Source of the DNA: Lithospermum erythrorhizon
Lineage: Eukaryota; Streptophyta; Magnoliopsida; Boraginales; Boraginaceae
NCBI GenBank assembly: GCA_019722365.1
Contig: JADFUC010001729.1
Coordinates: 1-64,000, forward strand
Length of the DNA stretch: 64,000 nt
Direction of reading: 5' to 3'
Shown: positions 23,626 through 38,000 of the stretch, in pieces
Layout: each line of letters starts with the position of its first letter
How positions within the stretch are numbered: the stretch's first letter is position 1
Program-made: the position numbers and the translations under genes
Notes under the pieces: model-generated
Seen by the model: only the letters and a program-made list of their open reading frames with translations
What the model was told of the DNA's origin: nothing
The model's database searches: none

Positions 23626-26445
23626 TTAAAGTTATGAGTTTGATTCTACACCAATCTTGGCGTGGTTTGTGAATTCCATTATCTTGTAGCATAAAGTCGT
23701 CACCAATGGTGAAAATATTTCTATAATTTCAATCGTTTATTATGTCGATATTTTTGGGCAAGTATTCCTTTGAGAGCTAACAAATTAAATGTTAATACTA
23801 GATATAAGTTGATGGTAGCTTAAAAAAATCTATCAACACGGTTATATATAAGAACTAATTTCCCTTTCTCTTAAGTTTATTTCAACTGACATGGTGACAT
23901 ACTAACTATATTCAAATTGGCAGGTGACAAGCTTCTTGATTAAAGAACCATCCTTTTCATAGGGATGTTGTTTTGTTTTTAGATAAATTAATAGAAATGT
24001 TTTGATTAGTGGGACTGGTTCAAAGTCCCAGGTTGGTGTATAAGTGGCGCGTATCATTGTCGGCTATGTTCTTCATAAACTCATTTCTTTCTTTTGTGTA
24101 GAGTTGTGGGCTGGCGTGTTGTGGTGTTGGTTTTTGTTCAATGTTGGAATGTTGAGGTACATTTCATATTTGTTTAATCATACAAAGTTTGGCAATTGTC
24201 TCATTTGTCTGCCATAATCTTTGTACTCCTTTTGCAGTAAGCACTGAGCCTACCAAGTTGTTTAAATATAATAGCTTAATGGAGAAAAAGGCCAAAGCAG
24301 CTATTTCTCAATTCAGTGGCTTCTCCTTTCCATGAAACTTCACCTAATATGCTTTCTTTCATCATAGGGTTTCTTGTAGCAGCGGTTTGGTTGAAGTATT
24401 TGACTGGTTTCCGGTGCGTTGAGTTGGGACATGTGTTTATACTCTGTATATCTAATCACCATCAACATATTCTAATGTGTATTTAAAAGAAACTAAAGGG
24501 AATTGAAAAGTATAGCTTACCCTGTGATGTGGTAACTTAAATGCTCTGGCGATAACTTAAAGTATGTTTAAATTATTGAGTGAGTAAAAGAAACACTTTA
24601 ACAAGAAATATATTAAGGTAGTACTTCGCTTCATTGACATGATAATTTTGGTTCACATTGCATGTGATGTTCATCAAGGATGGGTTTGTTGAGGTTTTTG
24701 ACCATTGAAGATGAAACTGACAATTTTTTGGAATGGAGGTAGTACTATTTAGTTACTTATTCATTGATTCCTCTGCTTTGATATGACTAGTGTCAATGCC
24801 TTAGCTTTTGTGTAGTGTGGTGGTTGTTTTGGGTTGGCAATAACGGCGGTTCTTAGATGTAACAACCGTGCATGGGCTGATGTGGCCGATTGAGGCCTTG
24901 CTTTTGGGGTGCTGTTGTGTTTTAGGTGTTCATAAAGTGATATTCTGTATCTGTATTGTAATTATGAAACATGTCTTTTTCTGATTCGCTATTATGTTTG
25001 TTTTTGTGTTTGATTGAACGTCTTTTTCTTCTGTTTTTCTTAGGATAGCTGTTTACGGGCGGATATTTGTTTCCTTACATTTTAACTATGTTGTTGAATT
25101 AGTATATAAGGTTGTGTTTGCATTACATTCTTCTTATTTGTTGCTTACATTGTTGGATGGAATAGCTACTTTATATGATAGATACATTTTGGTTTTGAGT
25201 TTGCGGGCAGCGGTTGGCGAGGTTGGCTTGGGGAGGGACGAGAGGTAGGTCGTTGACGTTGAGGCGCTTAGTTGTCGGTGTCGGTTGGGTTGTCGAGGAT
25301 TTGGCAGCGGATGGCTTGCATTATGATGTCAATTCCGATCTAAGTTTCTTGGTGGAAAAAAAAAAACTCCGCCTGTCCTTATGATTCAAACTTAAATGGA
25401 TTTCTTAACTCATGGGAGGTAATCAATTCATGTTTTAGTCATTTTACTTTAGAAATTATAAATATTAATCGTAGGCTGCTAGTTTAGTAGCATTCAAATT
25501 TAGAACTCTTTAAGCTAAATTTGTTGCTTCATATTATTGCAAAGGTGATATGTAATCTGCTTCCTTGCAATGTATATATATTGCCCTTTTTGTCCAATTC
25601 ATGATTGTACATCAATATATGTTTGTACACCATAGATATTGCAATCTTGGTAATATTCTCGTTTGTAGATATTTCAATTATGATTGTAAATCCATCTGAA
25701 GACATGCTGCAAATATTGCATGAAAAGATTAATCTCAGAAAACAACAAAAACTGAAACTGAAAATTTAGATCATCAAAGTAAGGAATATAGTGGGTAGAA
25801 ATAAATAATGAGTTTAGAGGATGTTCAGAAAATCTAAAAAACTTGTCTGAATAAAACAACATAAGTTTATACGGATTGAGAATGAGTCAAGCTTCTGATA
25901 TGTTTGAGATGTTGTGGGTGGGGACGTCGGATGATGGGTGATGAGATAACTTAGTTTCCTGACTTTTGCATTGAGACGTCGGACAGTGGGTGATGAGATG
26001 GCTTGGTTTCGTTAAGTATACATTAGGCAATATATATTTAAATACTTAATGAAGCTGAGGTGGTAGATTTTAAAAAAAAAATTCATCACGACGTTGTTAT
26101 AAGTTCGGTGGGCAGTTCGAGGCCGCGTTCGGCTGCGTTAAGTTAGTGGTTAGATTAACGTAGCGGGCATCCGTTTATATAGGGCGATCATGCTTCATCT
26201 TAGATAGCGTCGTTGAGTGTAACGGACTTCGGTAGCTTAACTATATTAGTAGGATGTGGTTGTTTGTTAGTGGGATACTCAACTTGGATACTTGGATGTC
26301 AGGTTAAAGTCGTTTTTGTATGGAAATAAGGTAAACAACTAGATTCGTTGCATCCAAATATAAATTAGATTTGGTTAGATTTCTTTACAGTTAATATATC
26401 ATTTCTTAGTTCTTCACTTCAATTATAAAGTTATGTTTAAATTGA
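23626..26445. other. No gene recognised
   Basis: AT-rich DNA with scattered GC-rich garbled patches (about 24100-24140, 24820-24910, 25200-25330). A MITE-like end, GGAATGGAGGTAGTA, lies at about 24730. If a gene is here, its exons are unreadable in this sequence. Confidence 0.3.
25921..26010 (+). repeat. Two-copy tandem repeat, ~52 bp
   Basis: GACGTCGGATGATGGGTGAT at about 25923 is repeated as GACGTCGGACAGTGGGTGAT at about 25975. Each is followed by GAGATRRCTTRGTTTC. Confidence 0.75.
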
Positions 26446-26937
26446 TTATGATTCTATCATAGAAAATAAAATTATTTGATCAAGAATTTCAAAGGTCAAT
26501 AAATGTCTTTCGCATTTAGTTGCATTGAATATTGATACAATCATTTCATCTGTTGTTGTGTTGTGTTTTACTTGATAAAATCTTATTAATATTACAGTTA
26601 TTATTATTATCTCTATTATGTTAAAGTTGATACAATCGACATCTTCTCGTTCTATATTATGACCATGAGATGTTGTTGTGGATATATATAAATTATGAAT
26701 ACAATGTCTAAATATGAGCATTATTATTTTATGAATGTTAAAATGTGTAGGTTGGAGAATATCAACTTGGAATGTAAGATTGAAAATCGCTTGGATTCCA
26801 TTAATCTTCATGTAACTAAAAGAAAACACAACGTCTTGTATAATGTATTCGAGGGCATCCACGTCGATCGATCTTTCGCTTCCAAATATCAGATATGAGA
26901 GATGAAGAAGAATTGTTCTTTGTTTTTTAATTTTCAT
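26446..26937 (-). CDS. Longest open frame of the window, probably chance
   Basis: 163 codons, rich in I, F, N and H, as expected when AT-rich DNA stays open by chance. A 67-codon frame on the other strand (26695-26898) overlaps it. I recognise no domain, transit peptide or transmembrane pattern typical of a family. No intron or neighbour supports a gene. It is listed because it is the longest uninterrupted frame here. Confidence 0.15.
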   Translation of the reverse strand: MKIKKQRTILLHLSYLIFGSERSIDVDALEYIIQDVVFSFSYMKINGIQAIFNLTFQVDILQPTHFNIHKIIMLIFRHCIHNLYISTTTSHGHNIEREDVDCINFNIIEIIIITVILIRFYQVKHNTTTDEMIVSIFNATKCERHLLTFEILDQIILFSMIES

Positions 26938-28500
26938 GAATGAACTTTGGTTTATTTTGATATATGGATAGATGAACTTCCCCGTTAGTTGGATGTTTAT
27001 GATTTATTTTATTTCTGAGATAATAAAAGCTTTGGTTGCGATGTTTTTGAAGTTTGTTTGAAGAAATTTGTTGAATTTCGATTTAGATATTTGTGATTTA
27101 TTTTATGGACGTGCGTGGTTGTTTTTTATTTGCAATAATATAAATAGGTGTAACTTGTGAAATAAACTATTAAGCGTAAATAGCGACTTGTTAATTTGAA
27201 ACGAGGCATCCGGTGGGCGAAGCAGGTGGATCTAATTCGGCACACTAACTAGTGGGCCGGTGGGGCTGGTGGGCTTTTCCAATAATTCCCATGTGTATTG
27301 TTAAATGTTGCGCAAGGTGCCGGGTCGGTGGGGATTAACCCGGTCTACTCTCACAGTCTCTACTATCACAGCGGAGTATCATTTAATGACATGATCTCCT
27401 TTACATCCAATTAGTCCACTGTCCAAGCAAGCAAATCAATTTCTCCCTCATCACCTCAAATGGTTAGAAGAGTCCAACGTAATATATTTAAACACATAAA
27501 TTCTTAATTTTCATACTTCCACCACCACTAAAATCTCTCCATTAAATAATAATTCTATTAATGCACTTAAGAAGGATAAGCGAAAATTAATCAAGCGCAG
27601 AATCGATATGATTAATATTGTTTGAGAGTGGACCTTGGTTTGTCAAATGTTACTTTCATGATAATAATGTTAGGATTCTGTTGGTGATGGTTGGATGCTC
27701 TGGGGTTGTTTGAAATTTTATTAAAAAGAACTTCCTGACATATGTTCCCTCTACCATCAATAAGTAATGCGGAGGGGTGTTGGTGGGTGTATCATCTGCA
27801 AAATCTTCTACCACTCATGTTGACTCCAAAACCAAACTAAATAGGTATTTCATTGGGAAATGTTTATCATAATCCAGTGTACTAGAGTCTTGCTGGTGAC
27901 TTATAATATTTGACACTTACAAGACCGAAAGCCTCTTATGTTGTTCAACAAATGCATGATGTCATTAGTACACAATACAGATAAATTTGCAGCTTATCTC
28001 ATTCCATAGGATGCTAAGCGGGGTGATTGTTGGAATATTTTAAATTACACATCAATTGATGTGTTTATAGCGATTGATAATTGTATGTATTTGGTAGCCA
28101 AATAACAAGATACTTTCTTATCAATGTTGAGGAGGTCGTAGTTGACTGGTGTTTGGAATGAACATTTATTTTTGTTTGAATCCTTGATGATTAAAGGGAT
28201 TGAGATTTAAAGTGGATGAGATGTTGGTCTGTGGTTAATATTTAGACAGGTGAATGGAAACTGGGGAGAAATTTGGACAAGGTTGGGGGTGGGACGGTTT
28301 GTGCGGGATCTTAGTGGCAACTCATGCTGTTCAAAGAGAATCTTCTACTCAATTTACTAATTCCAAAGAGAGATTTCATACTTTCGATTCTTACTAACGT
28401 TATCGGAAAGGATAACGATATTGAGAACCATTCAAAACTTTAAGTTGCTATGATGCCATCACCAAGAGATCATAAAACAAGTCCTTGGTATCCATAAATC
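26938..28500. other. No gene recognised
   Basis: Intergenic DNA between the AT-rich frame and the ISA3 upstream region. No terminal repeats or conserved coding words are seen. Confidence 0.3.
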
Positions 28501-28540
28501 ATAGAGTGGGACTTAAATTTAGACTAACAAAATGAAAAGA

Positions 28541-28549
28541 AAAATATCT
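28541..28549 (+). promoter_or_regulatory. Evening element upstream of ISA3
   Basis: AAAATATCT, the evening element bound by CCA1/LHY/RVE-type clock proteins, lies about 480 bp before the ISA3 start codon. Starch-breakdown genes commonly show daily cycling. Function here is inferred from motif and position only. Confidence 0.45.
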
Positions 28550-28842
28550 TAAGAATAAATAAAATAACAAGTCACGAAAATAAATGTAATATTTGGAATT
28601 TGTTTTAAGTGTCAGTCAGGGTTTGGGATGGAAACCATGACTTGAGTCCCAAAGAGATGCATCTTGATTCTTGACCAGTTGCTTTTGGACGTGAGTTGGG
28701 GCACGGTTTGCGTAGCGAGGCTGCCTTATGAATCACTATATTGTCCAAAATATTGGACCTTAGGAGATAAATTAATCATTTCATAACTACAAAGGACTGT
28801 TGGGGATGATGGGTGCGTAACATAATGCCATTACGTCAAGTT

Positions 28843-28848
28843 CACGTG
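28843..28848 (+). promoter_or_regulatory. G-box upstream of ISA3
   Basis: CACGTG, extended as CACGTGGC, lies about 180 bp before the ISA3 start codon. The sequence fits bZIP or bHLH (PIF, ABF) binding. No TATA box is clear between it and the start. Confidence 0.45.
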
Positions 28849-29027
28849 GCACAGTAAAAATTAAATCCAACGCCATAACTCCAAATGTCCAACAATATCA
28901 CGAGCTCTTGCTTCTTTCTTACCACTTGAAACAATAACAAATGGACAATTAAATTGGTACACACAATTACAAATGCTTCTATTAAACTTGACATAATCTC
29001 ACTTGTTCATTAACAGAAACTAACACG

Positions 29028-32000
29028 ATGCTCTCTCTTACCACAATTTCGCTTGGAAATTTTAATCATACCTTGTTCAGACCATCATTTGATTCATCTA
29101 AAGTTACTGAGTAAGATTAAGTCAGCTTCATTTTTTTTCCTTTTATTTTCCAATTTGTTCAAGTTATACTACTTCCATCACAAAAAATCGACCAGTTTCA
29201 TTAATTAACAAACTTTATTTAATTAATTGATACATAAATTTCACTTTCAAAATTATCACGTTTATAGTTTAGTACTCCGTATTTGATATTTTGCAACTAA
29301 TATTGTTTAACATACTATCTCCACATTCTCCAGTTCAATTTAAACGGAAGGTTTGACTTAATAATAAAATATACTTTGACTTCAATTAATCGTATTTAAA
29401 TATTTTGTTATTAAATTGCAATATGTTAATACCAAGTTTGTAGTATATACTTCGTATTATCTAATTTTATTAATCTTTTTGATATAAATATAAACTTAGA
29501 GGAATGAATTATTGGTTTAAAAGTAAGTTGTTTTTGAATAAAACCTCGGATGAAATCAAATGGAAAGGAAAAGTGTGGATGAGGTTCAAGGAATTGTGGT
29601 TTTGTGTCAAATTAGGTTTCAAATGTGCTGTTTGCGTAAATGATTGGGTTGTTTCTAATATAATTTTGATTTCAATCTCTTTTTGCGTTTCATTGTAATT
29701 TTTACAATTCTAATATAGTTTTTCACAATCCATTAATAAACCAATTTTTATCTAAACAATCATCTATTTTAACCTTGGCAGTATAAGATAAGTTCAAAAT
29801 TTGAAAAAGTTAACGATCAAATATAAAAACTGGACAATCTTTTTGAAATGAAGGGGATATAATGTTTAGTGTTTCTGATGTTTGTATGCAGAGTCAAAGC
29901 AACTAGTATTGCATCTCTGGAGAATTCGAGGCATCATTTTCTTAATCAGGTAATCTTTGAGTTATTTATAATTTGGCGGGTATTTGTTCGTTGCGCGTGC
30001 AAATTAATCGATTTTGTTGTGTTGAATTTAGGGAGGGGGAAGTAGAAGAGAGACGAGGTTTCGTATGAATTGTATTTCAGGACTAGGAGGGGACGGGTTG
30101 GGCTGAGGTGTGCGTTCTTGTTTATTTTGTAATTTAGTTTACAGATCATGTAGCATGTTTGAAGTTTTCTTCGTTAAGATGTACTTCGTCAGCAAAGTTA
30201 TCTAGTGGATTCTCGATGATGAAAATTGACAATGGGCATGAGTTGTGATTGGGATCAGGAATTGTCGTGGTTGGTGGACCAATGAGTTTTCAGTTTGCCG
30301 GTGAGGTTGTGCAATGTTGAAAGGCATAGTGTAATTTGGCACAAGGTGGGTGTTGTTGTTAATTGGAGTGTAAAAATCACACTACCTAAAGATAAGTATT
30401 TTATATATTTTCACCAAAATATTATTCACCATATATCTGAATACTCAAGTTTAAAATTTAAAACAATCTTTTCGGATGGAGGGAGTATTAATCTTTGGAC
30501 TGTTAACTGGCCGCCGCAGATGACCTCTAGAAATTATTTAAAGGTATGAGACGTTAACTTCTGTTTTGTTGAAATCAGATTTGGGTGCTTTTTGTTTCTG
30601 CTGTTTAGGAATTGGTTAACGTTTTGTTCGATAAATAAGATGATTGTTGCTATGTGATTGCGTATGTTTCATGATTCGGCGGGAGGGTTTTGAGGTAGTT
30701 GGACGGATGCGGCTAGGCTGGTGTTTTTAGGTTATACATCCATTATCAGAAGTGGAAAATAAATTATTTGCAATTTTTCTGGCATACTACAGCATCACAC
30801 TTTGCTTGATCCTGGAGGTTAAACATATTGTTGGGTCATTTGGTTTGTGTTTGTCTGTGTTGTTGTGGCGGCTGTTGCGGGTCTTTGTGCTTATAGACTA
30901 TTTATAATTGTAAGTTGGGGACAGGCCTGCAAGGTGCTCACTTGAGGGTGTGTTGGGATCGGAATCTGAAGCAAGGTGAGGAATGACTCGGTGATCCAAC
31001 AATGAAGCTAGCAATAACCATAGTTGTGTTCCTGCCGAAGAAATCATTGGCCTGGCGGCGGCACTATGAACTAAATTCTCCACACCGCTACAGAATTTGG
31101 ATGGCCTGGACTACTATTTAAATGCAAGGGATAATAGCAGAGTTGTGAACTTTCGTTATGTAGTACTTGTGAAAATGAGAGACTCGTGGGATGTGCATTG
31201 ATTTATGTTCCTTTCTGTAGAGATAGAATTGGACATGTGATGGAGCCGTTTGGGTTGGTTTGATTGAGGTTGATCGCAATAGCTCTTTCATGACTTTGGT
31301 TGTTGGCGATTGTGATTTATAATGGCGGGGACTTATGACAGACATGAAGACATGTTTGAGTTGGCATTGGATCCTCAAGAAAACAGGACAGGAGATATAT
31401 GGCACGTAGGCATTGAGGTGAGACCATTGTAACATGTCATTAGATGAGATAGAAAACTTCTCTTCCACTTCTCACTGTTGCTTCGGTTAGGGGATACCTT
31501 GAGGCTGAGTGTTTTTGCTTATGGGGATGTGAGGTGAGGCATGTGGGCGGGTAGTCAGGAGTTGCGGTCTTGGTGGATGGTTGTGGGTTGAGTCAGGTGT
31601 TTAGACCTTCATGACTCTTTGTTATTGATCTCAGCTATAATCTCGTGTCCATAGGATTTGCATCGGAGCAATGTCCTCTACGGTTATCGAGTTGATGGTC
31701 CCCAAGACTGGCATGCTGGTCATAGATATGATAGCGACATTGTTCTAATTGACCCTTATGCAAAGCTAATTGAAGGTCGTCTAATGTTTGGAGATGTCAG
31801 CAACAAAATGCAGCAGTTTTTTGGAACATATGACCTGGATAGCTTGCCCTTTGACTGGGGAGAAGATTATAAGCTTCCAAGTATTCCTGAGGTAAACTTC
31901 TCGATTCCATCTTCTTCTAGTTACAGAAGAACTTATGGTCCTGGTTGTCTGTTCCTTTTTTTCCAGCAAGTCAATATACGATTACATTTCCACATTTGAT

Positions 32001-35000
32001 TTTTATATGAAAGAAATGTGAGGATTAGGATGAAAGTAGCTCAATTTGCTTCTGGTGTCTTCTAAATATATGGCGAAGGACGGGCTGGCTTGATGATGTG
32101 ACGTTGTTTTGTGTGACCGTGGCGAAAGGTGTTATGTTGTGTGGCTTAGCTAAGACTGTTTGCTTTAACTTCAGTTTATTTTATTCAGTGACCAGTCTGC
32201 TGAAGCATACTTTGGGGCGTGTTAATGCTAATTGATTATGAAATGGCCTTTTTAAAAGTTACAGTATCTATACCTATCTCCTAGTACTATTCCTAACTAT
32301 ACTAAATCCTCTTCTTAGTTGTTTGGTTCAAGTTGTTTAGAAAGATCTGATGACCTTATTTATTACTTCATAGAGCTGTTCAATGCCACTTTTCTTAGCA
32401 GTTCCCTTGTTACATTTTTTGTCTTTCTGATTTCCTTTTTCTCTATTTGTTGCTATTTTCTGATAAATCTTGATGTCTATTTCAAACAATATAGAATTAC
32501 TTTCATCAGTGTTTTTAGCGGGATGAGTCATTTGATATCACGAGATTGAGGGCGTTAAGATTTGGCTTAGCGACTGATGAATCAAGTGAACTCGATTCAA
32601 ATATACGTGCTAGTTACCTTGGCGTGATTGAGAAGGTGAGGCTCACAAACTGGGATTCATCCCATTTTTGGGTCTGTTTCTGTTATGCGTGTCATGGCGC
32701 AGGTTGGGTGTTTCGTAGGTTGCGTGTGGGTTGTCTTGATAGCTAATTCCTTCTAGTACTTGAAACATTACATGATTCATGAGTCTAATTATTAGGATTT
32801 GTCATGGATAACTACTGGGCAGTTAAAATCTTAAATCAGGATAAATATTTACTTAACATTATGCTAAAATCAATATTACCTCTCATTTTAAGCCTTGTAA
32901 TTGTTTTTAAGATTTCTCATGTCGCACTGCTTAGTGAAGGTAGAGCAATAGTCATATATATGAGAAGGTTTCATATTAGAGTTAGTTCCACACCATCTAA
33001 ATTCTAATAGTTTATCATGAGTCATGACTCTTGACGATACCCCTTCTATTATTCCCTCCATCCCTATAGAGATTATTAGATTGTAAAATGTTGAATTTTG
33101 ACTGTTGAGTTTTTAGATTTTGATGGTTGATTTTTAAATTTTGAACCTTAATAATGTACATAGGTTCTATAAGATTTTGTGAAAAATATATGGACTTGTA
33201 GAGTTGTAGTATTGATATAATTCAATTAAGGCCTCAAAGTTTGCTATTTGACCACCAAAAAGAAATTGTGATCATCTTCTAGAAATAGAGGGAATATCTT
33301 AATCTATACAACAAAGTGTTGATTATCAAATGTGTCCCACAGAAGCCTGGCACTTGACCTAAAAAGGTAAACCTGAAACATAACACATGGTTTTCTGTTA
33401 CTCAGATCAATACATGGGGTTATTCGACTATAAATTTCTTTTCACCAATGAGTCGCTATGCAAGTGGTGGAGGAGGACCTATTAGTGCCTCTCGGGAGTT
33501 TAAAGAAATGGTTAAAGCCTTGCATGGTGCTGGAATAGAGGTACATCTTACTTTATCTGCAGAATGTATTGTGTTAAATTTGCAATTAATTTATGCTCGT
33601 GCTTGTTTAATATCTGGAGTCTCAATTCTTATATGGTGGTAATTCAAACTTGACAGGTCATCTTAGATGTTGTTTATAACCACACGAATGAGTCAGATGA
33701 CCAATACCCTTACACGACATCATTCCGAGGCATAGATAATAAGGTGATTGCTCAATCCTAGATTCAGATATTGAATGTTATACTTATCTTATATTACCTT
33801 CCTTTTCTCCTCATCTTTTCTAGTAGTTTAATGTGTATGACTGTATTCAAAAGATCAAAGATAAATTATCGTTTGTTAAGAAAGTTGTTAGAATGTTGCT
33901 AGTAAGAAAAAGAGAATTAAAAATTCACACATTAATAAAAGAGTAATGTGCTATATAAACGAGACAACTGAACTGTCAAGCAGTTGGAAATTATATATCT
34001 ATTTGTGAAGTTGCTGACATCTTAAGGTGAACTCTGGTACTGAGTTACTATACTAAACAATAGAGATCTTCGAAAAATGTAAGAGTTGTTGCATGTTTGA
34101 TCAGTAGTTTCAGATAGCTCATTGTTCTCTTCAAAACTTGTTCTTATTAACCATACGACCTCTGTTAATTCAAGGTTTTCATATGGCGTAAAATGAGAGT
34201 TAATTTGTGTTCATATACTAGGTCCCTTCCCCTTCCATTCATTCTGTTAATGATGACAAAAGCAGGCATTCAAAACTAAAATACACTTTTTCGAAATGCT
34301 AATTACTTAAGAACGATCTCTAAATCATTAGACAAGGATAGGCCTTCTTCCAGAGATTCTTATGCTCCGGGTGATGAATTTCTACAGTGTATTCTAACTT
34401 TTTGCATGCATATGGTTTAAGATGTTATTTATTTATCTATTTATTGAATATTGATAATAATTACTAGTTCTAAATGAGATTTATCAAATGGCTTCCAGGT
34501 TTACTATATGGTTGATATGAATAACAATGGAGAGTTATTAAACTACTCAGGATGTGGTAATTTTGATAATTTATCTGACCTTCTATTTACCTTAAATTCT
34601 CATTCAATTGTTACTTCATTTGAAATACATTTGTCAGTAGACCTCTTGCCTGCGGCTTCCTCATTATGTACTGGATGTTGTCCTTCCATAAAGTGTTTTA
34701 ACTGTCAAGGGAAACGTTAAAAGGCTAAGATTGATAACTTTGACCTAGACAATATCAAGACATTTTATTGGAGATAGTAACCAGGGACAAGAGTACGGGT
34801 ACTGCTGATGTTCCTCTAGATATATAAACTTAATGAAAACTAAACATATAAATATTTTTCGATTCGTTGTAATATACTGTATTAAGTCAACTAGTCTTTC
34901 TTCTTTGTACATGATTTGCAGCAGAAGCAAAATGTAAAGTAGTCATCTTAGACCTAATGTTTCTGAAACTTTTGCTTCATTTTCTTATAATGTGATATAA

Positions 35001-38000
35001 AACTTCTATTGGATTGCATATGTTCTGACATTCTAGTTTTTGCTTCTGTAACTAGGGAACACATTAAACTGTAACCATCCTGTGGTCATGGAGCTTATAC
35101 TGGACAGCTTAAGGCACTGGTAATTACAGATCATGGTTTTTCTTGTAACAAAGTTCTTCTTACAACTGTATGTTCTTCCATCAGTTCCGTTATACAATCG
35201 TTCATTTTTTTGTTACTTTTTTCTTTTAATATTATTAATTCGTTAATTCACCACTCTAGAGACCTAGAAGACACTGTTTTAGTAGCTTCTTGAATCTGTA
35301 TTAATGAGATTTCTTTGAGACGTTTTTTAACATTATTCTTTAACCATGAGTCTGCATATTAATATTTCTACTGCATAGTACATTTTTTGTGTGACTGCAC
35401 ATTCCTCTTATATCTATCATAACTGAAGGGTCACTGAGTATCATGTGGATGGGTTTCGCTTTGACCTGGCAAGTGTTCTTTGTCGTGGAACAGATGGTTC
35501 CCCTCTTAATGTTCCTCCTCTCGTTAGGGTAAGTGTTTGAAACATATAATTCCTGATTTTCTTTATCTAATGTTGTTGATTATCTGAGTATATTTAATAC
35601 ACTTACATGATTGAATATTGCCTTGTACTGTCTCTTACCTGATGCCATTCTAACTATCATAATTAATGTGTTTTGGGTCCACTAGAAACCATATTTGACC
35701 CTTTCGAAAAATAGTTCCCAGCAGAAAATTTAAAATGGTAATGAAATCAACTGTTGTGAGAGTGTGTGATTAAGTGTGTATAGTTACCTTCATTACTTAT
35801 TCTTCTGAAGTGAAATAGTGATACTTATGCTTTTAATGAGATCTTGTCTTGCAAATTTTAAGTTTGTGAATCTCCTTCTGGAACTCTGTGGCATTATATA
35901 CTGCAATTATTTTGCTTGATGAAGATTATATAATATACTTCAGGTGATATGTTATCCTTTTAAGAATTTTTTCTCGTTTTAAAAAAATTAAAAAAAAACA
36001 AATGCAGGCAATTGCTAAAGACAGCATCTTATCTAGATGCAAAATTATTGCAGAACCTTGGGATTGTGGAGGCTTGTATCTTGTAGGGAGTTTTCCAAAT
36101 TGGGATAGGTAAGGCAAACATATACTCCGATAAATTCGGTACAGAATCAGTAATTTAGGTTCATCGAAATTATAAATGCTTTTCATTACTTATGATCAAT
36201 CAAGAAAGCCATGAAGTATATGGTGGCAATGTGGCATAAATTTGTTTTCCATCATTTTCTTAGGGATTGATCATTCCCATGTCCTATGGAGTTATGTTTT
36301 CTGGCTCTTGGATATATTGGAATAAATCGCAAATTAGCCATTATAAGATCTTACGCTCTTATTAATCATAAGAAGAGATATTGCTTGCAATTCACTCTCG
36401 GCCACTGAAGCGCTCGTTTCCTCACAAGCAGAAGCCGCATAATATCTCCCACCCCCTCCCCTTACCTTCGTTGCCAGCCTCCTGTATACATCAAGTACGC
36501 TGATGTCGATTGCTGACTCGGTGGATCGATTTTATTAGTTCATCCCTGTTGACTTGATAGCATATTATTTGCCACATTACTAAGTAGATTTATGTTTTAA
36601 GGAATCTACCCTGGGGCCATCGTTGCATGTTAGGGCCCTTGAATCACATAAATAGAATTGCAAGGCACAGTGTGGAAGTTGTTCAAATCTGTAACATGTT
36701 TTAATCAATTGATCTATAACTTATTTCATCCCAATACATTCTTATGAGAAGCACCTATGGTAGAAACTCTCACTTCATTTTGTCTCTCCAGGTGGGCGGA
36801 ATGGAATGGGAAGTATCGTGATGACATCCGGAAATTTATAAAGGTGATTCCTTGTGAGACTACGGGTTTCCTTGAAATTTATTGGGGGTCAGGAAGTTAT
36901 GGTCTCTATATAGCTTTAGAAGCATCATAATTGTCACTAGTTTAAAACTTAAGAACTGTACAGAATGTAAAGAAATGAGGAGTATTATAAAGAACCAATC
37001 TACACATTTCACCCTTTTATAATTATGTATGTTCTCATGCCTTATGGTTGCGTGTGAAGGGATCAGACTGAGTGCGGTATTGAAATAAGCAGAACAAATA
37101 ATGAGTTTTGTTAAACTAATGTCAACAACCATGAATTGCTATATGTCTATAGGAAAAGCCTAATTCTGCAGAAGGTTGCTTTATGGCAGTACCTGCTTTG
37201 AAATTGAGAGATCCATATTGAATTTTTTTCATTGAGGAATTCCTGTTCAAAACAATTTCAAACTCCATGTATACATGGTTTCAACTTTCAAGTGCTGTAA
37301 TGCCTGAATTAGCAACTCTTCTGAACATAGCATTTATCGAACAATTATGGTTTGTCGTCATTTGCCTTTTTTGTGGGTGTAAAAGATTCATTCTCAAGAC
37401 ATTGAAACTGTAGGGTGACTGTGGAATGAAAGGGGCACTTGCAACTCGTGTTTCAGGTTCAGCTGACCTATACAAAGTAAGACCCCTAATGTCCATTACC
37501 GCATTCTGTTTCTCCGATTTGCTTCGTATATGTTACAGTATGACTTCTCTGCTTCCAATCATCTCAAACCGCAATTCCAGATATCTTTTTCCTTTAATGT
37601 TATGCCATATTTATTCTGCATTGATATGATCAATCAAAATAGATGCTTATTGGAGTTTTCACTTCTAGGCTTGACTCATTGTGAGCAAAGAGAACTAGAT
37701 TCTGGTTGATCCTGAATTTGTGTACTCAATTCTTTGTTCGTCTCTTTTTGTAGGTTAATAAGCGCAAGCCTTGTCACAGCGTAAATTTTGTTATTGCACA
37801 TGATGGATTTACTCTGTACGATCTTGTCTCATACAACAACAAGGTAGTTATGGTGAATATCTTTCATTTACTTTTTAATGCCTGGAGAACTCTAGAGCTG
37901 ATGTCTAGTGTGTTGAAATTTCAGCACAATGATGCTAATGGAGAAGGTGGAAATGATGGAAGCAATGATAATTTCAGCTGGAACTGTGGAGTTGAAGGTA

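Noticed and set aside
26446..26937. 163-codon minus-strand frame as a real gene
   Set aside because: Composition is that of AT-rich chance frames, no domain is seen, and another frame overlaps on the other strand. Kept only as a low-confidence entry.
31118..31468. 116-codon minus-strand frame
   Set aside because: It is antisense to ISA3 exon 3, whose plus-strand reading encodes the conserved [10 protein letters not shown] segment.
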